A stretch of 64,000 nucleotides of DNA from Fibrobacter sp. UWB16. Lineage in GTDB: Bacteria; Fibrobacterota; Fibrobacteria; Fibrobacterales; Fibrobacteraceae. The first letter of the stretch is position 1; each line of letters starts with the position of its first letter. The stretch spans positions 434,001-498,000 of the forward strand of contig NZ_OCMS01000002.1 of the NCBI RefSeq assembly GCF_900215325.1. Reading direction: 5' to 3'. The notes beneath the pieces are model-generated. The model was not told the DNA's origin. It saw only the letters and a program-made list of their open reading frames with translations, and ran no database searches. Position numbers and translations under genes: made by a program. Positions 48,069 to 56,306 of this stretch are shown here, one piece after another.

Positions 48069-48821
48069 TTGAACAAGGTCAGTTGCATCGTTCCGGCCCG
48101 CATGGGCTCTTCCAGATTCCCGGGGAAACCTCTCCTGAAGCTCAACGGCAAGGAGATGATTGTCCGTACCATGGAACGAGCGCTCCTTGCGGATTGCTTT
48201 GACCGCATTGTCTGTGCGACGGATAGCGCTGAAATCGAAACGGTGGTCAAGGCGGCAGGCTTTGACTGCGTGATGACTGGCGAATGTGCAACTGGTTCTG
48301 ACCGCGTGGCGGAGGCCGCCAAAAAGCTTGGCCTCGACCTGGTCGTGAATCTTCAGGGCGACGAGCCTCTCGTTGAACCTTCCGTGCTCCGCGATGTCGC
48401 GAAAGACCTCTCGGAACACTCCGACTGCTGGGTGACGGTCGCATGCCCGTTGAACCCCGCAGAAGCTGAACTCAAGACCGTCGTGAAAGTGCTCGTGCGC
48501 GACGGTGTGGCTGTTGACTTTACAAGGTCCGTGCCGCCTGCAGAAGCGAACCGCTGGTTCCAGCACCAGGGCATTTACGCATACTCCCGCGAAGCCCGCG
48601 ACGAGTTTGCATCGCTTCCGCAGAACAAAATTGAGCAGGAACGCTCGCTGGAGCAAATGCGAATCTTAGGGCGCCGCCCGATCCGCATTGTCCAGAGCGT
48701 GTACCCGAGCATCTCTGTGGATGTCCCGTCGGACGCGACCCACGTCGAGAATATTTTATTAGATCGTTTGCTATATCCTTCTCTAGATGAACCTTTCAGA
48801 AAAGGCAATGAACGCTTCTGA
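48069..48821 (+). CDS. kdsB: 3-deoxy-manno-octulosonate cytidylyltransferase
   Basis: This 250-residue enzyme activates Kdo as CMP-Kdo for lipopolysaccharide inner core. PARMGSSRFPGKPLLKLNGK is the nucleotide-binding loop, IVCATDSAEIE and VNLQGDEPLVEP complete the family set. The start codon is TTG (48069); the family N-terminus begins exactly there, so it is accepted. Presence of kdsB shows a lipopolysaccharide-bearing outer membrane. Confidence 0.93.
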   Translation: MNKVSCIVPARMGSSRFPGKPLLKLNGKEMIVRTMERALLADCFDRIVCATDSAEIETVVKAAGFDCVMTGECATGSDRVAEAAKKLGLDLVVNLQGDEPLVEPSVLRDVAKDLSEHSDCWVTVACPLNPAEAELKTVVKVLVRDGVAVDFTRSVPPAEANRWFQHQGIYAYSREARDEFASLPQNKIEQERSLEQMRILGRRPIRIVQSVYPSISVDVPSDATHVENILLDRLLYPSLDEPFRKGNERF

Positions 48822-49281
48822 AAAAAGAATTCTCAAACTCGCAATAATCCTCTTTACTATTGGCTTAACCGTCCGCTACCTCCCGTGGGGACTCCCGTCT
48901 ATTGAGACATTCGAAGTCGGTGACGCTATTATTGTCGCCAATGCGCCTCCGGGTGCGTTTTCTGATGCAGTCCCGGTTGCAGATGCTAGTACAGTCCAGA
49001 CTTACGATACCGACAAAGTAATACCAATTGCTGATCCCGGCCCGAAATCGACCGAGCATCACCGTAAGGCGAAGAAAAAAGTCACGCTCCCGCTCCATAT
49101 TAATACTGCGAGTGCAGACGACTTGTGCGCGCTAAAAGGGGTGGGGCCCAAGCTTGCCGAAAAAATTATTGAGCAAAGAACCGCGTCTGGGCCGTTCAAA
49201 GGGCCTGCGGACCTCAAAAAAGTGCATGGAATTGGAAAGAAAAAGCTTGAAAACATGTTACAATCGATAATTTTTGATTAG
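48787..49281 (+). CDS. ComEA-like helix-hairpin-helix protein
   Basis: This 164-residue protein has one N-terminal membrane helix (about 15-35), a Pro/Ala/Asp-rich spacer and a C-terminal ComEA-type DNA-binding HhH pair: INTASADDLCALKGVGPKLA, EKIIEQRTASGPFKGPADLK, VHGIGKKKLENM. It probably binds incoming DNA in the periplasm or at the membrane for transformation. It overlaps kdsB by 35 nt; an internal ATG at 48808 is an alternative start. Confidence 0.85.
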   Translation: MNLSEKAMNASEKRILKLAIILFTIGLTVRYLPWGLPSIETFEVGDAIIVANAPPGAFSDAVPVADASTVQTYDTDKVIPIADPGPKSTEHHRKAKKKVTLPLHINTASADDLCALKGVGPKLAEKIIEQRTASGPFKGPADLKKVHGIGKKKLENMLQSIIFD

Positions 49282-49314
49282 TTTTAGGATATAAAACTTT
49301 ACATAAGCATATTT

Positions 49315-50226
49315 ATGAGCGAAACGAAGTTATACCTAGGTATTGAAGTTGGCGACACTTCTATGAAGGTTGCCCTTGTAGACGCTTCAGCAAAGAAGGT
49401 TGTCAAGGCTGCTGTCCTCCCGTCGGAGAGCAACCCTATTTACGATATTTTCCTTTTTGAAAGCATGCTCCAGCAGTGGGTGGATGAAAACGAGATCAAG
49501 GATGTTGTGGCGACTTCGGTCACGATGCCTGCGACGATGTCGATTATCCGCAAGGTCTATGTGCCACAAGAAGCTGTCGCTAACAAGGCGCAGTATTTGA
49601 AGTGGTACATGGAACTGTTTACTAATGCCGATGTGAGCGCCTATATCGTGGACTCCAAGACGCTAAGTGGTGACGATTCCCTGGGTTATAACGAATTGAT
49701 CATGGCTGTCCGCAAGGAATGGGTCGAAGCTCTGCGCAAGGGTTTCCGTTCCCGAATGCTTGCTCCAAAGTCTTTGGAAGTCGATGTGCTTTCGCTCATG
49801 AACGTGATGGATGTTGGCGAAAAGATCAAGGATGCCGTTTGCGTGGTGAAGGCTGACTTTGCCGGTGTGACACTTGCCTGGATGCGTCGTGACGAGCTCC
49901 TTGCATTGCGTTGCGTTTCGACTCTTTCGATGGTCGGCAAGACCGAAGATACGGCTTATCCGATTCTTGCAAACGAGATTGTAGAACAGATGAAACTGGT
50001 CCAGACGGAAAATGCCATTAGTGGTGTAACTGACGTGCGTCTGTGTGGTGAGATGGCTTCGAACGAACAGTTCGTGAATACTCTCACGAGCAAACTGGGT
50101 GATTACCAGGTGTCGCTTATGTCTGGCTTGTCTCAGCTCCCGTGTGACGAAAGCGTGAACCCCGTCGACATGATTTGCTGTATTGGTGCTGTTGGCGCTG
50201 CTCTCAATCAGATGGAGGGTGTATGA
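49315..50226 (+). CDS. PilM-like actin-fold protein
   Basis: This 303-residue cytoplasmic protein begins with LYLGIEVGDTSMKVALVDA, the phosphate-1 loop of the actin-like PilM/FtsA fold, and VRLCGEMASNEQF resembles the phosphate-2/adenosine part. It is followed by a PilN/O-like membrane protein with ATGA overlap, the order of pilus-assembly platforms. It is shorter than typical PilM (about 350), so the assignment is by context and fold. Confidence 0.7.
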   Translation: MSETKLYLGIEVGDTSMKVALVDASAKKVVKAAVLPSESNPIYDIFLFESMLQQWVDENEIKDVVATSVTMPATMSIIRKVYVPQEAVANKAQYLKWYMELFTNADVSAYIVDSKTLSGDDSLGYNELIMAVRKEWVEALRKGFRSRMLAPKSLEVDVLSLMNVMDVGEKIKDAVCVVKADFAGVTLAWMRRDELLALRCVSTLSMVGKTEDTAYPILANEIVEQMKLVQTENAISGVTDVRLCGEMASNEQFVNTLTSKLGDYQVSLMSGLSQLPCDESVNPVDMICCIGAVGAALNQMEGV

Positions 50227-51209
50227 TTCACATGAACCTTATTGCGGTGGCGGAAAGAAATTCCTCCATCGGTAGTGTCTCGCAGCATGTGCATGTGACG
50301 AACGTTGCGGACGTGGAACGCCGTTATAAGAGAAAGTATTTGACGGTTGCTGTTGCTGCGTTGTTTGCTGTTGTCGCTTTTAGTTGCTACTTGAGCGTCT
50401 GGGGTGTTCCCTCTGCGTTGGATGGCGTTTTCCCGGATTCCTACCTCAACTTGATCGGGGCGAAGGGCGGTTCTGTGGCCAAGACGGCCGCTGCCGGTCC
50501 GACCGCCGAAGAGATTGCAAAACAGCAGGAAGCCGTGGCGAAGGCTCGTGCGGCAATGTCTGTCAGGGATATTGTTGGCGAGATTAAGCCCGAGGTCTTG
50601 TTTAATAACAAACGAACGAGCTACAATAGTTACTTGCCGCTCGAAAAGCTTTCGTACCAGAAGACTTCCTTGGCTCAGTTCCTGTCGTTCCTCAATACAG
50701 CTGTACCGGATGATATCGGTTTTTCGGAATGCGTGTTCCAGGCCCCGAACTACTATTATCTCCGTGGTATTGCGATGAAGGCTTCTTCGCAGCATACGCT
50801 TATGGATAGGCTCAAGGCTGTAAGTAAACAGCTCCAGACGCCGATTGCCTCTGAAGCGGCGACCGAAGTGGCTGCATTTGGCCAGTTCTCTGTGCCGCAG
50901 GTGCGCCTTGATGCCGTGCGCGGTTTTGTTCCGGCTGCGGAAGTTGCAGCAGAAGTCAAGGCTCTTAAATCGCTTGCGGCTTCGAACAAGGTGCAGCTGA
51001 AGGGTACTGAAAAGCCTGTCGTCGAAGATTTTGGCGTGTACAAGCGCTATACGTACAACGTTACGACAACGTCGGACTTTGCTGAATTGCTGAACTTCTT
51101 GAACGCCTTTGCAAATTCACCAATCCGCATGGGTGTGCCGAAGACCGATCTTAGATTTGCAAAGAAGTTCCTCGTCACGTCTCTGCGTGTCGAAATGCTT
51201 GTCCGCTAA
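50223..51209 (+). CDS. PilN/PilO-like pilus assembly protein
   Basis: This 328-residue protein has a short cytoplasmic N-terminus (MIHMNLIAVAERNSS), one membrane helix (about 40-58) and a large periplasmic part with two ferredoxin-like halves (about 110-210 and 230-328). PilN/PilO proteins link the inner-membrane platform to the pilus. The conserved PilN INLLP motif is not visible; MNLIAVAERN may stand in its place. Coupled to the PilM-like gene by ATGA. Confidence 0.65.
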   Translation: MIHMNLIAVAERNSSIGSVSQHVHVTNVADVERRYKRKYLTVAVAALFAVVAFSCYLSVWGVPSALDGVFPDSYLNLIGAKGGSVAKTAAAGPTAEEIAKQQEAVAKARAAMSVRDIVGEIKPEVLFNNKRTSYNSYLPLEKLSYQKTSLAQFLSFLNTAVPDDIGFSECVFQAPNYYYLRGIAMKASSQHTLMDRLKAVSKQLQTPIASEAATEVAAFGQFSVPQVRLDAVRGFVPAAEVAAEVKALKSLAASNKVQLKGTEKPVVEDFGVYKRYTYNVTTTSDFAELLNFLNAFANSPIRMGVPKTDLRFAKKFLVTSLRVEMLVR

Positions 51210-51210
51210 T

Positions 51211-51753
51211 ATGCCGATTCGTATTACTGGCGGTTCTTTGCGGGGGCGCAATATCGAGTCCCCGGATACCATGAAAACACGTCCGACAGCTTCCCGCACG
51301 AGGGAAGCTCTCTTTAACATTTTGCAGGGCGTCGACGGATTCCGCATGTTGGACCTTTTTGCCGGCAGTGGCATTATGGGCCTTGAGGCGCTGAGCCGTG
51401 GGGCTGCAAGCGTTACTGCTGTGGAACTTGCACGCCCGCAGGCGAAGATGATTGAACGCTCGTACAAGTCGGTTGGCATGGATTCCAGGCTTAAGCTTTT
51501 GGAAACGAGCGTACTCACGCTGAAAAAGGAAATTGTCTGTGCCGAAGGCGGTTTTGACTTGATTTATGCAGATCCGCCGTTCAAGGACATGGAATACCCG
51601 GACTTGCGCCCGTTTATCGAGTGGTTGAACCCGGGCGGCGTGGCTGTTTTTGAAGCTCCGAGCCGCAAGTTGCCCGAATGGGCTGAAGGTGACGATTTTC
51701 AGGGGCAAGTTCGCCGCTATGGCGAGTCATCGCTGATTATTTTCAGGGCGTGA
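51211..51753 (+). CDS. rsmD: 16S rRNA (guanine966-N2)-methyltransferase
   Basis: This 180-residue enzyme has the typical N-terminus MPIRITGGSLRGRNIESPD, the RPTASRTREALFNIL helix, DLFAGSGIMGLEALSRGA as SAM-binding motif I and IYADPPF as the catalytic DPPF-type motif. The start ATG at 51211 lies just after the preceding stop; an upstream frame to 51109 belongs to the pilus gene. Confidence 0.94.
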   Translation: MPIRITGGSLRGRNIESPDTMKTRPTASRTREALFNILQGVDGFRMLDLFAGSGIMGLEALSRGAASVTAVELARPQAKMIERSYKSVGMDSRLKLLETSVLTLKKEIVCAEGGFDLIYADPPFKDMEYPDLRPFIEWLNPGGVAVFEAPSRKLPEWAEGDDFQGQVRRYGESSLIIFRA

Positions 51754-51772
51754 TTTTTGTAAATTATACCAC

Positions 51773-52354
51773 ATGGTGTGGAATTCTAAAGCAAAGAAAA
51801 AAATGGCTATGGAGGATGGTTGTGGACGCCGTGTTGCGGTGTTTGCAGGCTCCTTTGACCCGTTTACTGTTGGACACTTTGACCTTGTAAAACGTGCCGC
51901 AGGCATTTTTGATTCCTTGATTGTGCTTGTCGCCCAGAACGCAAACAAGAAAAACTTGTTTGACGCCGAAACGCGCAAGGCGATGATTGAGGTTGCTGTT
52001 TCTGAATTCCCGAATGTTTCTGTCGATGTTTATGGCGGATTGACGGTCGATTTTATGAAGTCTGTCGGGGCGCATTATCTGTTGCGCGGGATCCGCAATT
52101 CGGCTGACTTGGATGCAGAACAGGCGGTCGCCTGGAACAACAAGGTCATCTACGGTGATGGCGATGTCGAGACGGTGCTTTTGCTCAGTGCGCAGGAACA
52201 TCTTGTGGTGAGTAGCTCCCTTGTGCGAGAACTCCTCGAGTGCGGTGCCGGAAAGAGCCCAGCCGAGCAGAAACGCCTTATCTCTAATTATGTGCCGAAG
52301 AACATGGTATCCATGCTTTTAAAAGAGTTTAGGAAAAAATATGAAGCCATTTAA
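51773..52354 (+). CDS. coaD: Phosphopantetheine adenylyltransferase
   Basis: This 193-residue enzyme performs the fourth step of coenzyme A synthesis. AVFAGSFDPFTVGHFDLVKRA contains the TxGH nucleotidyltransferase motif; YLLRGIRNSADLDAEQAVAW and the SSSLVREL motif are intact. It is slightly longer than usual (about 160) due to a basic N-terminal extension. rsmD-coaD is a common bacterial pair. Confidence 0.95.
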   Translation: MVWNSKAKKKMAMEDGCGRRVAVFAGSFDPFTVGHFDLVKRAAGIFDSLIVLVAQNANKKNLFDAETRKAMIEVAVSEFPNVSVDVYGGLTVDFMKSVGAHYLLRGIRNSADLDAEQAVAWNNKVIYGDGDVETVLLLSAQEHLVVSSSLVRELLECGAGKSPAEQKRLISNYVPKNMVSMLLKEFRKKYEAI

Positions 52355-53234
52355 ATATTTACCCAAGGCCTTGCAGACGCTTTTAATTGCGAATGCGGCT
52401 GTATTTATTATCGCATTCCTGGGACGCGGACTTGAAATCAACCTGGGCGCCGGTTACGGAAGCCTTACGGATTACATCAGCTATTATGGCGCATTTATGC
52501 CGAGAGTCCCGCTTGAACTGTGGCGCTACGTGACGTACATGTTCATCCACTTTGACTTTATGCATTTCTTCTTCAATATGCTGATGCTCTGGATGTTCGG
52601 TTCCGAAGTGGCAGAATGGATGGGGTCGCGTCATTTTATCTCGATGTACTTTTTCTGCGGAATCTTTGCGGCGCTGTTCAGCTTCTTCATGTGCTTGCTC
52701 GGGCTTACGAACAATCCGATTATCGGTGCGTCTGGCGCCTTGATGGGTGTCTTTGTCGCTTACTACAAGTTCTTCCCGGATCGTGTCATCCTCATGTTCT
52801 TTGTCATCCCGATGCGAATCAAGAACGCCATGTGGGTGATGATTGCGCTTGATATTCTCTTTGCAAATTCGGGGGACATGATTGCACACTTTGCCCACTT
52901 GGGCGGTGTCGTGGCCGGGTTCCTTTACATGGCGGTTTTCCAGAACGGTCCGAAGGTGCTTTATCATTCTCCGCTTTCGGCTATTTTCCGTTTGTTCTCC
53001 CGGAATCCAGAAAAGTATGATCAAGGAAATTCGGGAACGCGCTCTTATCGGAGTGACCGTGTAGAAGAACCGGAAGTTCTCGAAGGTGAAGTGTTCTACG
53101 TAGATGAACAGAAACGCATGGACGAAATCCTCAAGAAGGTGGAACGCAGTGGTATCCAGTCCTTGAGCGAATCGGAACGTGAATTTTTATTAAAAGCGGG
53201 TGACCGTTTGCGTCGCCGTCGCGGAGGATTCTAA
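52341..53234 (+). CDS. Rhomboid family intramembrane serine protease
   Basis: In the six-helix core of this 297-residue protein, GASGALMGVF supplies the catalytic serine (IIGASGA) and HFAHLGGVVAGFLYM the histidine. HFDFMHFFFNMLMLW is the conserved second-helix HxxxN region. The C-terminal 70 residues are cytoplasmic, acidic and basic mixed (EEPEVLEGEVFYVDEQKRMD). Substrate unknown. The start overlaps coaD by 14 nt. Confidence 0.92.
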   Translation: MKPFKYLPKALQTLLIANAAVFIIAFLGRGLEINLGAGYGSLTDYISYYGAFMPRVPLELWRYVTYMFIHFDFMHFFFNMLMLWMFGSEVAEWMGSRHFISMYFFCGIFAALFSFFMCLLGLTNNPIIGASGALMGVFVAYYKFFPDRVILMFFVIPMRIKNAMWVMIALDILFANSGDMIAHFAHLGGVVAGFLYMAVFQNGPKVLYHSPLSAIFRLFSRNPEKYDQGNSGTRSYRSDRVEEPEVLEGEVFYVDEQKRMDEILKKVERSGIQSLSESEREFLLKAGDRLRRRRGGF

Positions 53235-54193
53235 TGAAGAAAGTTCTTGGTATGGGCGCTGCCCTTGTCGATATTTTGGCTAACGTGAGTGATGAATGGA
53301 TTCAAGCTCAGGGTGTACAGAAGGGTGGCATGAACATGGTCGACTGGCCGCAGATGGAAAAGTTCCTTGGCGCTCTCGACAATCCGATTCGCGTGCCGGG
53401 TGGCTCGACTTGCAATACCATGGTGGGTCTTTCTCGCTTGCACGGCAAGGCTGCCTTTATTTCGAAGATTGGCGATGACGAACTTGGCAAGCTTTTCCAG
53501 GAACACTTGAAGAATAACGGTGTGGAATCGAAGCTCGGGATGAGCGATGTCGCTACGGGCTGCGTGTTCTCTGCCGTGACTCCGGATGCCCAGCGCTCCA
53601 TGTGGACTTATCTTGGCGCTTCGGACTTCCTCGGTTCGGATGACTTTACTCCGGCTCTCTATGACGATGTGGGACTCCTTTACGCTGAAGGCTACCGTGC
53701 TTTTAATGGCGAATGCTTCAAGAAGTCGTTTACGCTCGCTCGTAGCCTCGGTGTCGAAACCGCTCTCGACTTTAGCTCGTTCGGTGTGGTCGAAGCTTGC
53801 CGCAAGCTGTTCGATGAACTCTTCGAAGAAAAGATGATTGATATTATCATCGCTAACGAAGATGAAGCTTTTGCTTATGCAGGTGTCAAGGAAGAAGCTG
53901 CTCTCGAAGTCTTGGCGAAGAAGGCTAAGGTCGCGGTCGTGAAGATTGGCAAGCGCGGTGCCTTGATCGCTAAGGATGGCGTGGTAACTCGCGTGTCTGC
54001 GGGTGCTGCAAAGGCTATCGATACGACGGGTGCTGGTGACCTCTGGGCATCGGGTTTCCTCTACGGTTACATGAACGGCTGGGATATGGAACGCTCGGGC
54101 AAGCTCGGTAGCATTGTCTCGAACGAAGTTGTTCAGGTGATGGGCGCCCAGATTCCGGAAGAAGGCTGGCAGCGCATTTACGCCCAGATGTAA
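53234..54193 (+). CDS. PfkB family sugar/nucleoside kinase
   Basis: This 319-residue ribokinase-fold protein has VPGGSTCNTMVGLSRLHGKA (substrate lid glycine pair), KIGDDELGKLFQEHL, VKIGKRGALI and the C-terminal DTTGAGDLWASGF (about 262-274) with the catalytic Asp in GAGD. Overall pattern is close to adenosine-kinase-like or fructokinase-like members; substrate not readable. It overlaps the rhomboid stop by 1 nt. Confidence 0.9.
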   Translation: MKKVLGMGAALVDILANVSDEWIQAQGVQKGGMNMVDWPQMEKFLGALDNPIRVPGGSTCNTMVGLSRLHGKAAFISKIGDDELGKLFQEHLKNNGVESKLGMSDVATGCVFSAVTPDAQRSMWTYLGASDFLGSDDFTPALYDDVGLLYAEGYRAFNGECFKKSFTLARSLGVETALDFSSFGVVEACRKLFDELFEEKMIDIIIANEDEAFAYAGVKEEAALEVLAKKAKVAVVKIGKRGALIAKDGVVTRVSAGAAKAIDTTGAGDLWASGFLYGYMNGWDMERSGKLGSIVSNEVVQVMGAQIPEEGWQRIYAQM

Positions 54194-54203
54194 TTGAGGG
54201 TAT

Positions 54204-54674
54204 ATGGTTTCTGTTGTTCGTTCTTTTGTGAAGTCGTGGGCTTTGTGCTCTTTGCTCGTGCTTGCTTTTGCCGGAGTTGTAAATGCAGCTGATTCGAAAA
54301 CTGCAGGTAGTGCTGCAGAAAATGCGGCGGAAAAGGCAGAGCTTGTTGCAGAAATTGCTGTGCGCGATAGCGTGATGGCGGTTCACGACAGTGCCTGTAC
54401 TGTAGAAAAGCAGTCTTTGCGTTCGGATCTCGAAGTGGAAAAGGCCAAGTGCGAAAACTGGGAACAGAGCTACAACACGCTTAAGAAGAACAACGAAACC
54501 TGTGCCAAGGCTTTGAGTGTTGCTGTCCAGGCTACTCAAGAGCAAATGGAACAGCAGAAAGCTAAGGAAAAGGTCGACAAGGAAAAAGAAAATACGGACC
54601 GCATGATGACTGGTGCATCTATGGCGGCTAGCTTTGGACTTGGCATGTTAATCATGTGGCTTATTCTTGATTAA
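54204..54674 (+). CDS. Secreted coiled-coil hypothetical protein
   Basis: This 156-residue protein has a signal peptide (SWALCSLLVLAFAGVVNAA), Ala/Glu-rich helices (about 35-60), a likely coiled coil with two cysteines (about 66-125), and a hydrophobic C-terminal helix (TGASMAASFGLGMLIMWLIL) that would anchor it to the inner membrane. Not recognised. It follows the PfkB gene after 10 nt and may share its transcript. Confidence 0.7.
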   Translation: MVSVVRSFVKSWALCSLLVLAFAGVVNAADSKTAGSAAENAAEKAELVAEIAVRDSVMAVHDSACTVEKQSLRSDLEVEKAKCENWEQSYNTLKKNNETCAKALSVAVQATQEQMEQQKAKEKVDKEKENTDRMMTGASMAASFGLGMLIMWLILD

Positions 54675-54717
54675 ATTTATTAAGTGATAATCTAGGCTGG
54701 ATTACGCAGGAGTTGAA

Positions 54718-56295
54718 ATGAAAAGAACCGCTTTGGTCATGAGCCTGCTTCTGTGTGCGGGTTTCTCATTTGCAAAAAAGTCGGATGTCCCGGCAGGGCC
54801 GTTCCATTTGCGTTCGACGCTGAAGCAGATTGCTTCTGTTCCCATGACGACTGCTGAAATTTCGGCATACATGCCCGAAAAGAAGGTGCTGTTCGTTGTT
54901 GGCGGCGAGAATGTCCTCGAAGTCGTTGACATGGCTAGTCCTGCATCGCCGAAAAAGATAAGCGAAATGAAGTTGCCGGGTGGCGCCTCTAGCGTGACTG
55001 TTTATGGTGACCTCGTGGCCGTTAGCCTCTTGAACAATCCTGAATGGAAAATGGGACATGTGCAGGTGATGCGCTATAACAAGAAACTTGAAGTTCTTGG
55101 AAAGCATGAACTGTGCTACATGCCTGACATGATTACGTTTACACCGGATGGTGCGAATTTGCTCGTGGCATGCGAAGGTTCTCCGGATGAAACTTTCGCG
55201 GAAGACCCGGAAGGCGGCATTGGCGTTTTGTCGATTGCAGGCGTGAATGTGTCGAGTGCTGCTGAATTGGCTAGAGCTTGGAAAAAGCCGCAGAAGACGG
55301 TTGTCGGATTTGGCGAACTCGATTCGCTTGCTCTGATGGCAAAGGGCGTTCGTAAGACGGGTGTGAAGAGCTTTGTGCAGTCGCTTGAACCGGAATATAT
55401 TACGGTTTCCGAAGATTCTAAAACGGCGTGGGTGAGCTTGCAAGAGAACAATGCTCTTGTGAAGTTTGATGTGGCCGCCAAGAAAATTTTGGATGTATTC
55501 CCGCTTGGATATGTGGACCATTCAAAGCCGGGATTTGGTCTGGACATCAAGAAGAACAAGCAAATTGAGATTAAAAACTATCCGTTGCGCGGCTTGCGCC
55601 AGCCTGATGGAATTTCTGCGTTCACTGTGAATGGCAAGACGTTTGTGCTTACGGCCAATGAAGGCGCTCCGGTCAATGATTACAAGGCTTGGACGGATGT
55701 GACGACTCCGATGATGCTTGCCCAGAATGGCTTGCTGGATCCGAGTGTGTTTACGGCTGAAGTGCTCGAAGATGTGAAGAACATTTCTGTGAGCAATTTG
55801 GAACGCTGCAATGTAGCTCCGGATAAGACGGAGAATGGCAGATGCCCTTACATGTATAGCTTTGGAACGCGCTCGATAAGCATTTTCGATGGCGAAACGG
55901 GGCACCTGATGTGGGATTCTGGCGACGCTTTTGAACAGACAATGGCTCAGATGGCGCCTGATTACTTTAACTGGAATTCCAAGAAGGGTAAAGTCAAGAT
56001 GGATGCTCGCAGTGAAGACAAGGGCTGCGAACCGGAAAACGTGACGACGGGTATTGTGGGCGATAAGCGCTATGCTTTTGTTGGTCTAGAACGCACGAGT
56101 GGTGTTGCCGTGTTTGACATTACGGGAATCGAGAGCGGGAATGCTCCGAAACTGGAAGATTTCTATTTAGACCCGAAAGATCGCGGTCCTGAAGGCATCT
56201 TGTTTATCCCTGCAGAAAAGAGCCCGAACGGTGAACCGCTTTTAGTTGTAGGCTACGAGTACAGCAAAACTCTTGCTGTGTATAGCGTGAAGTAG
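54718..56295 (+). CDS. Choice-of-anchor I family secreted protein
   Basis: This 525-residue protein has a signal peptide and then a beta-propeller-like repeat pattern: VVDMASPASPKKISEMKLPG, MPDMITFTPDGANLLVACEG, SLEPEYITVSEDSKTAWVS, QPDGISAFTVNGKTFVLTANEG and GPEGILFIPA. The family includes secreted alkaline-phosphatase-associated proteins of unclear activity. The segment EGSPDETFAEDPEGGIGVL is characteristic. It stands alone with a good ribosome-binding site (CAGGAG). Confidence 0.82.
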   Translation: MKRTALVMSLLLCAGFSFAKKSDVPAGPFHLRSTLKQIASVPMTTAEISAYMPEKKVLFVVGGENVLEVVDMASPASPKKISEMKLPGGASSVTVYGDLVAVSLLNNPEWKMGHVQVMRYNKKLEVLGKHELCYMPDMITFTPDGANLLVACEGSPDETFAEDPEGGIGVLSIAGVNVSSAAELARAWKKPQKTVVGFGELDSLALMAKGVRKTGVKSFVQSLEPEYITVSEDSKTAWVSLQENNALVKFDVAAKKILDVFPLGYVDHSKPGFGLDIKKNKQIEIKNYPLRGLRQPDGISAFTVNGKTFVLTANEGAPVNDYKAWTDVTTPMMLAQNGLLDPSVFTAEVLEDVKNISVSNLERCNVAPDKTENGRCPYMYSFGTRSISIFDGETGHLMWDSGDAFEQTMAQMAPDYFNWNSKKGKVKMDARSEDKGCEPENVTTGIVGDKRYAFVGLERTSGVAVFDITGIESGNAPKLEDFYLDPKDRGPEGILFIPAEKSPNGEPLLVVGYEYSKTLAVYSVK

Positions 56296-56306
56296 CGCTC
56301 CGCACA